DNA from: Verrucomicrobiota bacterium
GTDB taxonomy: Bacteria; Verrucomicrobiota; Verrucomicrobiia; Opitutales; Opitutaceae
Direction of reading: 5' to 3'
Length of the DNA stretch: 37,971 nt
Assembly: GCA_018239845.1 (NCBI GenBank)
Contig: JAFEGO010000026.1
Span: 1-37,971 of the forward strand
The translations under genes were made by a program, and so were the position numbers. The notes under the pieces were generated by a model. The model ran no database searches. It was not told the DNA's origin and worked only from the letters and a program-made list of their open reading frames with translations. This document shows positions 8,793-17,355 of the stretch, piece after piece; within the stretch, counting starts at the first letter, position 1, and every line of letters begins with the position of its first letter.

Positions 8793-10961
8793 ATGCGTAA
8801 ACTTACCCTGCTGACCCCGCTGTTCCTCGCCCTATCGCTCATGGCTGAAACTCCCAAATGGACCTATCCCGCCGCCCCGCGCGGCGACCACGTCGATGAT
8901 TATCACGGCACGAAGGTCGCCGATCCCTACCGCTGGATGGAGAGCATCGATTCGCCGGAGACGAAGGCGTGGGTGGCGGCCGAGCGCGCGCTGACCAACG
9001 CCGAGCTCGCTAAGATCCCCGAGCGCGCCGCGATCCGCGCGCGGCTCACGCAGTTGTGGAATTTCTCGCGCTTCAGCCTGCCGTCGAAGCGCGGCGGTCA
9101 CTACTTCTTCTCGAAAAACGACGGCCTGCAAAACCAGTCCGTGCTCTACGTGCAGGACTCGCTTGCGGCGACGCCGCGCGTGCTGATCGATCCCAACACG
9201 CTCTCGACCGACGGCACGGTCGCACTGGGTACCACGGCGGCCTCGAGCGATGGCAAGTATCTCGGCTACGCGCTAAAGGGCGCGGGCTCGGACTGGGAAG
9301 ATTTTTACGTGCGCGACATCGCGACGGGCAAGGATACCGGCGACCACATCGCCTGGGTGAAGTTCTCCGGCATGAGCTGGACGAAGGACAGCAAGGGCTT
9401 CTTCTACGGCCGCTACCCCGAGCTTGCGAAGGGCGACAAACTCTTCGGCAAACTCGTCAACCGCCGCACCTACTATCACCGCCTCGGCACGCCGCAGAGC
9501 GAGGACAAGCTCGTTTACGAGCTGCCCGAGCACCCCGAGTGGCAGACTTACGACTCGCTCAGCGATGACGGGCGTTTTCAGACGTTCTACATCCAGCAAA
9601 ACGGCCGCGTGGAGAACGCGCTCTATTACCGCGACCTGGGTGACCCGCAGAACCCGCGGCTCGACGCCCCGGTGGTGAAACTCCTCGATGCCTTCGACGC
9701 CAACTACAGCCTCGTCGGCAGCCAGGGCGACACGCTCTACCTCTTCACCAACCTCGGCGCCCCGCGCAGCAAGGTCGTCGCCGTCGATCTGAAGGCCCCC
9801 GCGCGCGCCAACTGGCGGACGGTCGTCCCAGAATCGGCAGACAATATCGACGACATCCAGTTCATCGGCGGCCGCTTTGTCGTGACCTACATGCACAACG
9901 TGCAGAGCCGCCTCGCGGTCTTCGGCACGGATGGCCGCGCGCTCGGCGAGATCCAGCTGCCCGGCATCGGCACGGTCGCAGGCGTCAGCGGGCGCGACGA
10001 CGAGCCGGAGTTGTTCTACAGCTACTCGTCGTTCCTCTCGCCGCCGACGATTTTCCGCCACGACCTCGACACGGGCAAGAGCACGGTCTTCCAGCAGACG
10101 AAGGTCGCGATCGACACCGCGCGCTACACGACGGAGCAGGTGTGGTTCGCCTCGAAGGACGGTACGAAGATCCCGATGTTCGTTACGCGCCGCAAGGACC
10201 TGCCGCTCGACGGCAAGGCCCCCGCGTGGCTCTACGGCTACGGCGGCTTTAACATCGCGATGCACTCTGCCTTCTCGATTCCGCCGCTCGTCTGGCTCGA
10301 ACTCGGCGGCGTGTACGTGCAGGTCAACCTGCGCGGCGGCAGCGAATTTGGCGAGGAGTGGCATGTCGCCGGCACGAAGGCGAAGAAGCAAAACGTGTTC
10401 GACGACTTCATCGGCGCGGGCGACTGGCTCGTCGCGCAGCACTACACGAGCCACGACCGTCTCGTGATCCAAGGCCGCTCCAACGGCGGCCTCCTCATCG
10501 GCGCCGTCATCAACCAACGGCCCGACCTCGCCGCCGTCGCGATCCCGCAGGTCGGCGTCATGGACATGTTGCGCTACCACAAATTCACCGTCGGCGCCTC
10601 CTGGGCCTCCGATTACGGCAACAGCGACACGCCGGAGGGCTTTGCCTATCTGCGCGCCTACTCGCCGCTGCACACGATCAAGCCCGGCGCGGCGTATCCG
10701 GCGGTCTTCGTCACCACCGGCGACCACGACGACCGCGTATTCCCCGCGCACTCGTACAAATACACGGCCACGCTCCAGGCGGCGGTGGCGGGCGGCAAAA
10801 ATCCTGCGCTGATCCGCATCGAGTCCAACGCCGGCCACGGCGGTTCCAGCGGCACCACGCCCGTTTCCAAGACCATCGACGAGTGGACGGACATGATCGG
10901 CTTCAGCGTGGCGCACTTGCCAGCCGGCGCGGCGAAGGTGCCTGAGACTTGGACAAAGTGA
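8793..10961 (+). CDS. Exported prolyl oligopeptidase family serine peptidase (S9A)
   Basis: S9A peptidase, predicted to cut short peptides after proline. It has 722 residues including a signal peptide (cleavage predicted near SLMA/ET), so it should be periplasmic. After the N-terminal YPAAPRGDHVDDYHG segment comes a seven-bladed propeller region (about 75-440), then the alpha/beta-hydrolase domain. The triad is visible as S563 in GRSNGG, an aspartate in GDHDDRV (644-649) and H682 in NAGHGG. GRSNGG replaces the more usual GGSNGG. The gene seems monocistronic: an 11-bp palindrome and the serA promoter region follow it. It may share a peptide-scavenging role with the M13 enzyme, but the two are not adjacent. 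Confidence 0.95.
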   Translation: MRKLTLLTPLFLALSLMAETPKWTYPAAPRGDHVDDYHGTKVADPYRWMESIDSPETKAWVAAERALTNAELAKIPERAAIRARLTQLWNFSRFSLPSKRGGHYFFSKNDGLQNQSVLYVQDSLAATPRVLIDPNTLSTDGTVALGTTAASSDGKYLGYALKGAGSDWEDFYVRDIATGKDTGDHIAWVKFSGMSWTKDSKGFFYGRYPELAKGDKLFGKLVNRRTYYHRLGTPQSEDKLVYELPEHPEWQTYDSLSDDGRFQTFYIQQNGRVENALYYRDLGDPQNPRLDAPVVKLLDAFDANYSLVGSQGDTLYLFTNLGAPRSKVVAVDLKAPARANWRTVVPESADNIDDIQFIGGRFVVTYMHNVQSRLAVFGTDGRALGEIQLPGIGTVAGVSGRDDEPELFYSYSSFLSPPTIFRHDLDTGKSTVFQQTKVAIDTARYTTEQVWFASKDGTKIPMFVTRRKDLPLDGKAPAWLYGYGGFNIAMHSAFSIPPLVWLELGGVYVQVNLRGGSEFGEEWHVAGTKAKKQNVFDDFIGAGDWLVAQHYTSHDRLVIQGRSNGGLLIGAVINQRPDLAAVAIPQVGVMDMLRYHKFTVGASWASDYGNSDTPEGFAYLRAYSPLHTIKPGAAYPAVFVTTGDHDDRVFPAHSYKYTATLQAAVAGGKNPALIRIESNAGHGGSSGTTPVSKTIDEWTDMIGFSVAHLPAGAAKVPETWTK

Positions 10962-10994
10962 GATAAAGTCGCCGCGACCCGGCTTTAACCCGTC

Positions 10995-11022
10995 CAGTTG
11001 CGCTCGACGATGAGCGCAACTG
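10995..11022. repeat. 11-bp perfect inverted repeat upstream of serA
   Basis: CAGTTGCGCTC and GAGCGCAACTG form perfect 11-bp arms around a 6-base loop (GACGAT), between the prolyl oligopeptidase stop and serA. It is followed by a C/G-rich stretch rather than T residues, so it is not a standard intrinsic terminator. It could be an operator, an RNA hairpin at the end of the peptidase mRNA, or a dispersed palindrome. Confidence 0.6.
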
Positions 11023-11107
11023 CCCCCGGGCGCCCCGCAGTCATAACCCCACGTTTTCCTTGCTAGTGGGGGCGATGAATATTTCCATCGGAGCCATTTT
11101 TGCCTCC

Positions 11108-12697
11108 ATGAAAGTCCTCGTCGCCGACAAGATCTCACCCAAGGGAGTCGCCTATCTGCGCCAGCAGCCGGGCTTTGAAGTGATCGAGGCCTACGGCTCC
11201 TCCCCGGAGAAGGTCCTGGAGCTGGTCCGCGACGTGCACGCGATCGCGGTGCGTTCGGAGACGAAGATCACCGCCGAGGTGATCGCCGCCGCGCCCTTGC
11301 TCAAGGTCGTGGGTCGCGCCGGCGTCGGCGTGGACAACGTCGATGTCGAGGCCGCCACCGAGCGCGGTGTGATCGTGATGAACACGCCCTCGGGCAACAC
11401 CATCGCGACGGCCGAGCTGACCTTCACGCACCTCCTGTGCGGCGCGCGCCCTGTGCCCCAGGCCGCGGCGTCGATGAAGGCCGGTCAGTGGGACCGCAAG
11501 AGCTTCTCGGGCATCGAGCTGTTTCGCAAAACCCTCGGCATCGTCGGCCTCGGCCGCATCGGCTCCGAGGTGGCGAAGCGCGCGCAGGCGTTCGGCATGC
11601 GCGTCGTCGCCTATGATCCCTATCTCGCGCCGAGCCGCGCCAAGGCCATGCAGATCGAGGCCGTCACGCTCGACGAGCTCCTCGCCCAGTCCGACTACAT
11701 CACCGTACACATGCCGCTCACCGAGGGCACGAAGTACATGATCAACGACGCGGCGTTCGCGAAGTGCAAGAAGGGCCTCCGCATCTTCAACTGCGCCCGC
11801 GGCGGTATCATCGAGGAGAAAGCGCTCCTCGCCGCCCTGAAGTCCGGCAAGGTCGCCGCCGCCGGTCTCGACGTGTTCGAGGACGAGCCCCTCGCGGCCG
11901 ACAGCGAGTTCCGCAAGTTGCCCAATGTCGTCCTCACGCCGCACCTTGGCGCCTCCACCGCCGAGGCGCAGGAGAGCGTGGGCATCGAGGTCGCCGAGCA
12001 GATCGCCGACGTGCTCGCCGGTGGCGTGATCCGCAACGCCGTCAACATGCCCTCGATCGACGCCGCCGCGCTCAAGATCCTCGGGCCGTACCTCGACCTC
12101 GGCGCCAAGCTCGGCACGCTCGTGCAGCAGATCTCGCCCGCGCAGATCTCGTCCCTCCGCATCACGTACTGGGGCAAGATCACCGATCTCGACTCCAACT
12201 CGGTCACGCGCTCCATCCAGCGCGGCTGGCTGCGCCGCATCAGCGGCGAAGAGGTCAACTTCGTCAACGCCCCGATCCAGCTCGAGCGCCTCGGCGTGAA
12301 GATTGAGGTGATCAAGTCCACTGACGACGTGGACTACACCGAGCTCATCGCCATCGACGCCGTTGCGGCCGACGGCAGCATCCACTCGGCCAAGGGCACG
12401 CTCATCGGCAAGTCCGCCAAGCCCCGTATCGTCGAGATCAACGGCCGCGAGGTCGAGGCCGACGCCGCGGGCAAGCTCCTCCTCATCGAGAACCACGACG
12501 AGCCCGGCATGATCGGCTACGTGGGCACGCTGCTCGGCACGGACGGCGTCAACATCGCCAACATGTCGCTCAGCCGCCAGCAGGCCGGCGAGACCGCGCT
12601 CATGGTGATCAACCTCGACAGCGAGCCGGGCGAGACCGTGCGCAAAGAATTAAAGTCGCACCGCGCGATCAAACTCGCGAAGTTCGTGCAGCTGTAA
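11108..12697 (+). CDS. serA: D-3-phosphoglycerate dehydrogenase
   Basis: First enzyme of serine biosynthesis, oxidising 3-phosphoglycerate to phosphohydroxypyruvate with NAD+. It has 529 residues, the long form. The N-terminal catalytic and Rossmann region has GLGRIGSEVAKR (about 147-158); catalytic Arg, Glu and His are in CARGGIIEE, DVFEDEP and LTPHLGAST. An intervening allosteric domain (about 320-450) follows, then a C-terminal ACT domain (LLLIENHDEPGMIG…) expected to sense serine. The start MKVLVADK is preferred on homology; an in-frame ATG at 11075 would add 11 residues and sits after a G-rich stretch. It heads the run serA-plsY-hom-lysC-thrC-cimA. Confidence 0.95.
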   Translation: MKVLVADKISPKGVAYLRQQPGFEVIEAYGSSPEKVLELVRDVHAIAVRSETKITAEVIAAAPLLKVVGRAGVGVDNVDVEAATERGVIVMNTPSGNTIATAELTFTHLLCGARPVPQAAASMKAGQWDRKSFSGIELFRKTLGIVGLGRIGSEVAKRAQAFGMRVVAYDPYLAPSRAKAMQIEAVTLDELLAQSDYITVHMPLTEGTKYMINDAAFAKCKKGLRIFNCARGGIIEEKALLAALKSGKVAAAGLDVFEDEPLAADSEFRKLPNVVLTPHLGASTAEAQESVGIEVAEQIADVLAGGVIRNAVNMPSIDAAALKILGPYLDLGAKLGTLVQQISPAQISSLRITYWGKITDLDSNSVTRSIQRGWLRRISGEEVNFVNAPIQLERLGVKIEVIKSTDDVDYTELIAIDAVAADGSIHSAKGTLIGKSAKPRIVEINGREVEADAAGKLLLIENHDEPGMIGYVGTLLGTDGVNIANMSLSRQQAGETALMVINLDSEPGETVRKELKSHRAIKLAKFVQL

Positions 12698-12706
12698 CCC
12701 CGCGCA

Positions 12707-13363
12707 ATGGTCCTGCCGTTCCTTATCGCCGCCGTCGTCGGTTACCTGTTGGGCTCCTTGCCCTTCGGGTACCTCGTCGCGCGCGCGAAAGGGGTGAACA
12801 TCTTCGAGGTCGGCAGTAAAAACCCGGGAGCGACCAACGTCCGCCGGGTCCTCGGGCATGGTCCCGGCAACCTTGTGATGGCGCTCGATGCCCTGAAGGG
12901 GGCGGTGGCGGCGGGCTGGCCGATCTTGCTGTGCTATCTCAACCGCCCGGCCGGTTCGTCGTACTGCGGCAGCGATCCTTACACCACCTATGAGCTCGGC
13001 CTCGTCGGCCTGATCGGCGCCATGGTCGGCCATGCGTTTTCCTGCTTCACCAAGTTTCGCGGGGGCAAGAGCGTCGCGACCGGCGCCGGTGGTTTTCTCG
13101 TGCTGTTTCCTTATGGTGCGCTGATCGCGCTCGCGGCGTTCCTGCTGGTCCTGGCGGTCTTCCGCTATGTCTCGCTCGCTTCGATCGTGGCGGCGCTGTC
13201 GCTCCCCGTCACGGCGTATTTTCTAAACCAGCCGCCGCTGCTGATCGGTCTCTCCGCCGCGGTGGCCGCCTTCATCGTCATCCGCCACCGCGCGAACGTT
13301 GCACGGCTCCTTGCCGGCACGGAAAACAAGGTCGGGCAGAAGAAAGCCGAATCAAAATCATGA
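12707..13363 (+). CDS. plsY: Glycerol-3-phosphate acyltransferase
   Basis: Inner-membrane enzyme that transfers an acyl group from acyl phosphate to glycerol 3-phosphate, the first step of phospholipid synthesis. It has 218 residues with about five hydrophobic membrane segments. The three family motifs are present: GSLPFGYLVAR near the N-terminus, GSKNPGATN at about 36-44, and GHAFSCFTKFRGGKSVATG. The gene starts 9 bases after serA, and its stop overlaps the hom start (ATGA), so it is embedded in an amino-acid operon. The link to lipid synthesis is not obvious and may be only shared growth-rate control. Confidence 0.95.
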   Translation: MVLPFLIAAVVGYLLGSLPFGYLVARAKGVNIFEVGSKNPGATNVRRVLGHGPGNLVMALDALKGAVAAGWPILLCYLNRPAGSSYCGSDPYTTYELGLVGLIGAMVGHAFSCFTKFRGGKSVATGAGGFLVLFPYGALIALAAFLLVLAVFRYVSLASIVAALSLPVTAYFLNQPPLLIGLSAAVAAFIVIRHRANVARLLAGTENKVGQKKAESKS

Positions 13364-14694
13364 GCGCTCCCCACGTCATTCGCATCGGTTTGTGCGGTCT
13401 CGGCACCGTGGGGCAGGGTGTGTGGAAACATCTTGATCACGCGAGCGCCGAGCTCGAGTCGCGCCTCGGCGTGAAGCTCGAGATCACCGTCGCCGCCGTG
13501 CGCGACAAAAAGAAGAAGCGCACCGTCCGCATCCCCGCGACCAAGATCACCGACGATCCCATCGCGGTCGCCTCCGATCCCGCCATCGACATCGTGTGCG
13601 AGCTGATCGGCGGCACCGATGTCGCGCGCGATGTCACCCTGGCCGCGCTCGCGCTCGGCAAGGTCGTCGTCTCGGCCAACAAGGCGCTCATCTGCAAGCA
13701 CGGCGCGGAGATCTTCGCGATGGCGCGCAAACACGGCGGCCACTTCCTCTTCGAGGCCAGCGTCGCCGGCGGCATCCCGATCATCAAGTCCCTGCGCGAG
13801 GGCCTGGTGGCCAACCGCTTCCCGCTCATCTACGGCATCCTCAACGGCACGTGTAACTACATCCTCACGCAGATGGAGGAGCAGGATATCCCGTACGCCT
13901 CCGTCCTCGCCGATGCGAAGGCCCTCGGCTATGCCGAGGCCGACGAGTCGCTTGACGTGCAGGGCTGGGACACCGCGCACAAGGCCGCGGTGCTCACCTA
14001 CCTCGCGCACGGCGTCTGGGTGCAGACCGAGCAGATGGTGGTCGAGGGCATCGACCGGCTCACGCCGGCGGATTTCCGCCACGCCGCGACCTTCGGCTAC
14101 GGCATCAAGCTCCTCGCGATCATCGCCCGCGACTTCGCGACCAACGAGCTCAGCGTGCGCGTGCACCCCACGCTGCTCCCCGAGAGCCACGTCGTCGCCA
14201 AGGTCAGCGGCGTCTTCAACGCCGTCTCCGTCAAGGGCGACGTCGTCGGTACCACGCTCTACATCGGCCGTGGCGCCGGGCAGGACGCTACGTCCAGCGC
14301 GGTGATCAGCGACATCGTCGATGCCGTCGCGCTGCTGCGCAACGATCGCCGCGCCTTCATCACTTCCCGCAAGGAGGCCGCGACCAAGGGCCGCCCGCTC
14401 GGCGACTGCCGCCTCGCGCCGGCCGAGCACATCCGGGGCCGCTACTACCTCCGCCTCACGGTGAAGGACCGCCCAGGCGTGCTCGCCCAGGTGGCCTCGG
14501 TCATGGCGGAGAAAAACGTGAGCATCGCGAGCGTTATCCAGAACCGCGCCGACCGGCCCGACGCCGCGTCGATCGTCCTCACCACGCACGAGAGCAACGA
14601 GCGCGCGATCCAGGCCACGCTCGCGCGTCTCGCCAAGCTCCCCAGCATGGTCGAGGCCCCGCTGCTCCTCCGCATCGGCGACTTCGCCGACTAA
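13360..14694 (+). CDS. hom: Homoserine dehydrogenase
   Basis: Reduces aspartate semialdehyde to homoserine at the branch towards threonine and methionine. It is monofunctional, 444 residues. The NAD(P)-binding GLCGLGTVGQGVW is at the N-terminus, followed by VSANKALI and the substrate-site stretch DEADESLDVQGWDTAHKAA. A C-terminal ACT domain (YLRLTVKDRPGVLAQVAS…) should give threonine feedback control. The ATG overlaps the plsY stop by 4 bases, which implies coupled translation. lysC follows after 9 bases. No homoserine kinase gene (thrB) is visible in the window, so that step must be encoded elsewhere. Confidence 0.96.
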   Translation: MSAPHVIRIGLCGLGTVGQGVWKHLDHASAELESRLGVKLEITVAAVRDKKKKRTVRIPATKITDDPIAVASDPAIDIVCELIGGTDVARDVTLAALALGKVVVSANKALICKHGAEIFAMARKHGGHFLFEASVAGGIPIIKSLREGLVANRFPLIYGILNGTCNYILTQMEEQDIPYASVLADAKALGYAEADESLDVQGWDTAHKAAVLTYLAHGVWVQTEQMVVEGIDRLTPADFRHAATFGYGIKLLAIIARDFATNELSVRVHPTLLPESHVVAKVSGVFNAVSVKGDVVGTTLYIGRGAGQDATSSAVISDIVDAVALLRNDRRAFITSRKEAATKGRPLGDCRLAPAEHIRGRYYLRLTVKDRPGVLAQVASVMAEKNVSIASVIQNRADRPDAASIVLTTHESNERAIQATLARLAKLPSMVEAPLLLRIGDFAD

Positions 14695-14703
14695 AATTTT
14701 GCC

Positions 14704-15921
14704 ATGGCACGCATCGTCCAAAAATACGGCGGCACCTCCGTGGGTGACGTCGACCGCATCAAGAACGTCGCAAACCGCATCAAGGCGTTTCGCGACGAGG
14801 GCAACGAACTCGTTGTCGTCGTCTCGGCCCGCTCCGGCGTGACGAACGAGCTCATTGCCCGCGCCAAATCGATTCACCCGAATCCCTCCGAGCGCGAGAT
14901 GGACCAGCTCCTCGCCATCGGCGAGCAGGAGACGATCGCCCTCACCGCCATGGCGCTCCAGGCCATCGGCGTGGATGCCGTGAGCTACACCGGCGCGCAG
15001 GCCGGCATCTTCACCGACAAGGTCCACACCAAGGCCAAGATCAAGACCATCGACGCCAAGCCCCTCGAGAAGGACCTCAAGGCCGGCAAGGTCATCATCG
15101 TCGCCGGCTTCCAGGGCATCAACGACGAGGGCCACATCACCACGCTCGGCCGCGGCGGCTCCGACCTCACCGCCATCGCCCTCGCGGCGGCGGTTTCGGC
15201 CGACAAGTGCGAGATCTACACCGACGTGGACGGCGTTTATACCGCCGACCCGCGCGTCGTGAAGACCGCCAAGAAGCTCAACGAGATCAGCTACGACGAG
15301 ATGCTCGAGCTCGCCTCGTCGGGCTCGAAGGTCATGCAGTCCCGCTCCGTCGAGTTCGCGAAGAAGTACAACGTCGTCTTCGAAGTCCGCTCCAGCTTTA
15401 ACCAAAACCCAGGAACCATTGTGAAAGAAGAAGTCGCCTACATGGAAAAGGTCGTCGTCCGTGGCGTCGCCGTGGACAAGGACCAGGCCAAGATCATCAT
15501 CAGCGGCGTGGCCGACAAGCCCGGCACCTCCGCCGCGGTGTTCCGCGCGCTCGCCGACGCGAACATCCTGGTCGACATGATCGTGCAGAACGTCGGCCGC
15601 CACGGCGTGGCCAACCTCACGTTCACCGTGCCCCAGACCGACACGCACAAGGCCGCCAAGGCCCTCGAGCCCGCGCTCGCCTCCATCGGCGGCGGCCAGG
15701 TCGCCGTGCACGAGCACATCGCCAAGCTCTCCGTCGTCGGCGTCGGCATGAAGACGCACTCCGGGGTCGCCGCCACGCTCTTCGAGGCGCTCGCGCACGC
15801 CGGCATCAACATCGAGCTGATCAGCACCTCCGAGATCAAGATTTCCATCGTGATCGACCAGGATCGCGCCGACGAGGCCGCGCGCCTCGCGCACAAGGCC
15901 TTCGGCTTGGAAAACATCTGA
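14704..15921 (+). CDS. lysC: Aspartate kinase
   Basis: Phosphorylates aspartate, the committed step to lysine, threonine, methionine and diaminopimelate. It has 405 residues, the length of the Bacillus/Corynebacterium alpha2-beta2 type. The N-terminal kinase domain starts MARIVQKYGGTSVGD and contains the GRGGSDLTAIALA active-site stretch. Two ACT domains occupy about 262-405 for allosteric control. A cluster of unusual A/T-ending codons with an SD-like AGGA before a GTG (15421), and an ATG at residue 247 (15442), lies exactly at the kinase/ACT boundary, where homologues start a separate beta subunit. The gene lies 9 bases after hom. Confidence 0.96.
   Translation: MARIVQKYGGTSVGDVDRIKNVANRIKAFRDEGNELVVVVSARSGVTNELIARAKSIHPNPSEREMDQLLAIGEQETIALTAMALQAIGVDAVSYTGAQAGIFTDKVHTKAKIKTIDAKPLEKDLKAGKVIIVAGFQGINDEGHITTLGRGGSDLTAIALAAAVSADKCEIYTDVDGVYTADPRVVKTAKKLNEISYDEMLELASSGSKVMQSRSVEFAKKYNVVFEVRSSFNQNPGTIVKEEVAYMEKVVVRGVAVDKDQAKIIISGVADKPGTSAAVFRALADANILVDMIVQNVGRHGVANLTFTVPQTDTHKAAKALEPALASIGGGQVAVHEHIAKLSVVGVGMKTHSGVAATLFEALAHAGINIELISTSEIKISIVIDQDRADEAARLAHKAFGLENI
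15411..15444 (+). promoter_or_regulatory. Candidate internal ribosome binding site and start for the LysC beta subunit
   Basis: AGGA at 15411-15414 is followed after 6 bases by an in-frame GTG (15421, residue 240). A purine run AAAGAAGAAG then precedes an in-frame ATG (15442, residue 247). From Phe to Glu the local codons are TTT, CAA, CCA, GGA, ATT, AAA, GAA, GAA, GAA, in a gene that otherwise prefers C/G-ending codons. Aspartokinases of Bacillus subtilis and Corynebacterium are known to make a beta subunit from an internal start near this residue. That this start is used here is inference. Confidence 0.6.
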
Positions 15922-15938
15922 GGACAGGGCGCGGTCCC

Positions 15939-17297
15939 ATGCGCTTCATCTCCACCCGCGGACAGGCCGCGCCGCTCGGTTTCTCCGACGCCGTGGCCAC
16001 GGGCCTCGCGCCGGACGGCGGTCTCTTCCTGCCGGAGACGCTGCCGGATTTCTCCGGCCAGCTGCAGCGCTTTGAAAAGCTCGGCTACGCCGAGCTGTGC
16101 TTCGAATTCCTGCGCGTCTTCGCCACGGATATCCCGGCGGAGACGCTGCGCGCCATCGTGGCGGAGTCGTACACGCGTTTCTCGCATCCCGATATCGCGC
16201 CACTGCGCCGGCTCGGGCCGCGGCTGCATGTGCTGGAGCTGTTTCACGGCCCCACGCTCGCGTTCAAGGACTTCGCGCTCCAGCTGCTCGGCAACCTCTA
16301 CGCGCACCAGTGCCGCGAGCGCCGCGAGACGATCAATGTCCTCGGCGCCACCTCCGGCGACACGGGCGCGGCCGCGATTCACGGCCTCCTCGGCAAGCCG
16401 GGCACCGGCATCTTCATCCTCTATCCCGACGGGCGCGTGTCGCCGCTGCAGGAGCGCCAGATGGCCTGCACGGGCGCGGCCAATGTCTTTGCGCTCGCGG
16501 TGGACGGCACCTTTGACGACGCGCAGGCCGCGCTGAAGGAGATCTTCGGCGACCAAAATTTCCGCACGCAGCACCGCCTCTCGGCGGTCAACTCCATCAA
16601 CCTCGCGCGCGTCCTCGCGCAGTGCGTATACTACCTCTACGCGTGGCTGCGCCTGCCGCCGGGCGAGCGCGACAACGTCGAGTTCGTCGTGCCCACGGGC
16701 AATTTCGGCAACGTCCTCGCCGGCTGGCTGCTCCAGCAGATGGGCGTGCCGATCCGGGGCTTCCGCGTCGCGACCAACCAGAACGATATCCTCTACCGCC
16801 TCTTCACAACCGGCGAATACCGCGTCGGGGCCGTGCAGCCGAGCCTCGCGCCTTCGATGGACATCCAGGTGTCGTCGAACTTCGAGCGCTTCCTCTATTA
16901 TGGGCTGGGCCGCGACGCCGCCCGCGTGCGGGCCGCGATGGAGACCTTCCGCCAGACGGGCGTGTGTGCGCTCGCCGACCTCGACCGCTCGGGCTTTTCC
17001 GCCACGCGCTGCACCGATGCGGAGATCCCCGACATCATCGCCCGCGTTTACCGCGAGCACGGTTACGTCATCGATCCGCACACTGCCTGCGCGTTTCAGT
17101 CGCACCATCCCGACCGCGTCAGCGTGGTGCTGTCCACGGCGAGCCCGGCGAAGTTTCCCGAGACCATCCAGGCCGCCATCGGCGTGGAGCCGACGCACCC
17201 CACGCTCGAGGCCCTCAAGGCGCGGCCCATCGTCAAGCATCGCATCAAGGCCGAGCCGGCCGCGATCAAGCGGTTCATCGATGAGCACGGCGTGTGA
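15939..17297 (+). CDS. thrC: Threonine synthase
   Basis: PLP enzyme that converts O-phosphohomoserine to threonine. It has 452 residues and is of the E. coli-like (long) type. The cofactor lysine is K110 in HGPTLAFKDFALQ. ATSGDTGAAA forms the phosphate-binding loop, and NSINLARVLAQ and PTGNFGNVLAG are typical active-site stretches. The start MRFISTRGQA matches the family N-terminus. A G/A-rich stretch (GAGGACAGGG) upstream can act as SD. It lies 17 bases after lysC and 58 before cimA in the same direction, so hom-lysC-thrC form a threonine block. Confidence 0.96.
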   Translation: MRFISTRGQAAPLGFSDAVATGLAPDGGLFLPETLPDFSGQLQRFEKLGYAELCFEFLRVFATDIPAETLRAIVAESYTRFSHPDIAPLRRLGPRLHVLELFHGPTLAFKDFALQLLGNLYAHQCRERRETINVLGATSGDTGAAAIHGLLGKPGTGIFILYPDGRVSPLQERQMACTGAANVFALAVDGTFDDAQAALKEIFGDQNFRTQHRLSAVNSINLARVLAQCVYYLYAWLRLPPGERDNVEFVVPTGNFGNVLAGWLLQQMGVPIRGFRVATNQNDILYRLFTTGEYRVGAVQPSLAPSMDIQVSSNFERFLYYGLGRDAARVRAAMETFRQTGVCALADLDRSGFSATRCTDAEIPDIIARVYREHGYVIDPHTACAFQSHHPDRVSVVLSTASPAKFPETIQAAIGVEPTHPTLEALKARPIVKHRIKAEPAAIKRFIDEHGV

Positions 17298-17355
17298 GCG
17301 CAGCGTCTGACAGAAGCGTTGCCGCCTGGAGCGGTTGCCCTCAACTTTCCCACCC

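Noticed and set aside
13165..15894. A 909-codon open frame on the minus strand opposite hom and lysC
   Set aside because: It mirrors strongly supported genes in GC-rich sequence, is dominated by Gly, Ala, Asp, Val, Arg and Leu, and shows no recognisable domain. It is a codon-bias shadow, as are several other long minus-strand frames.
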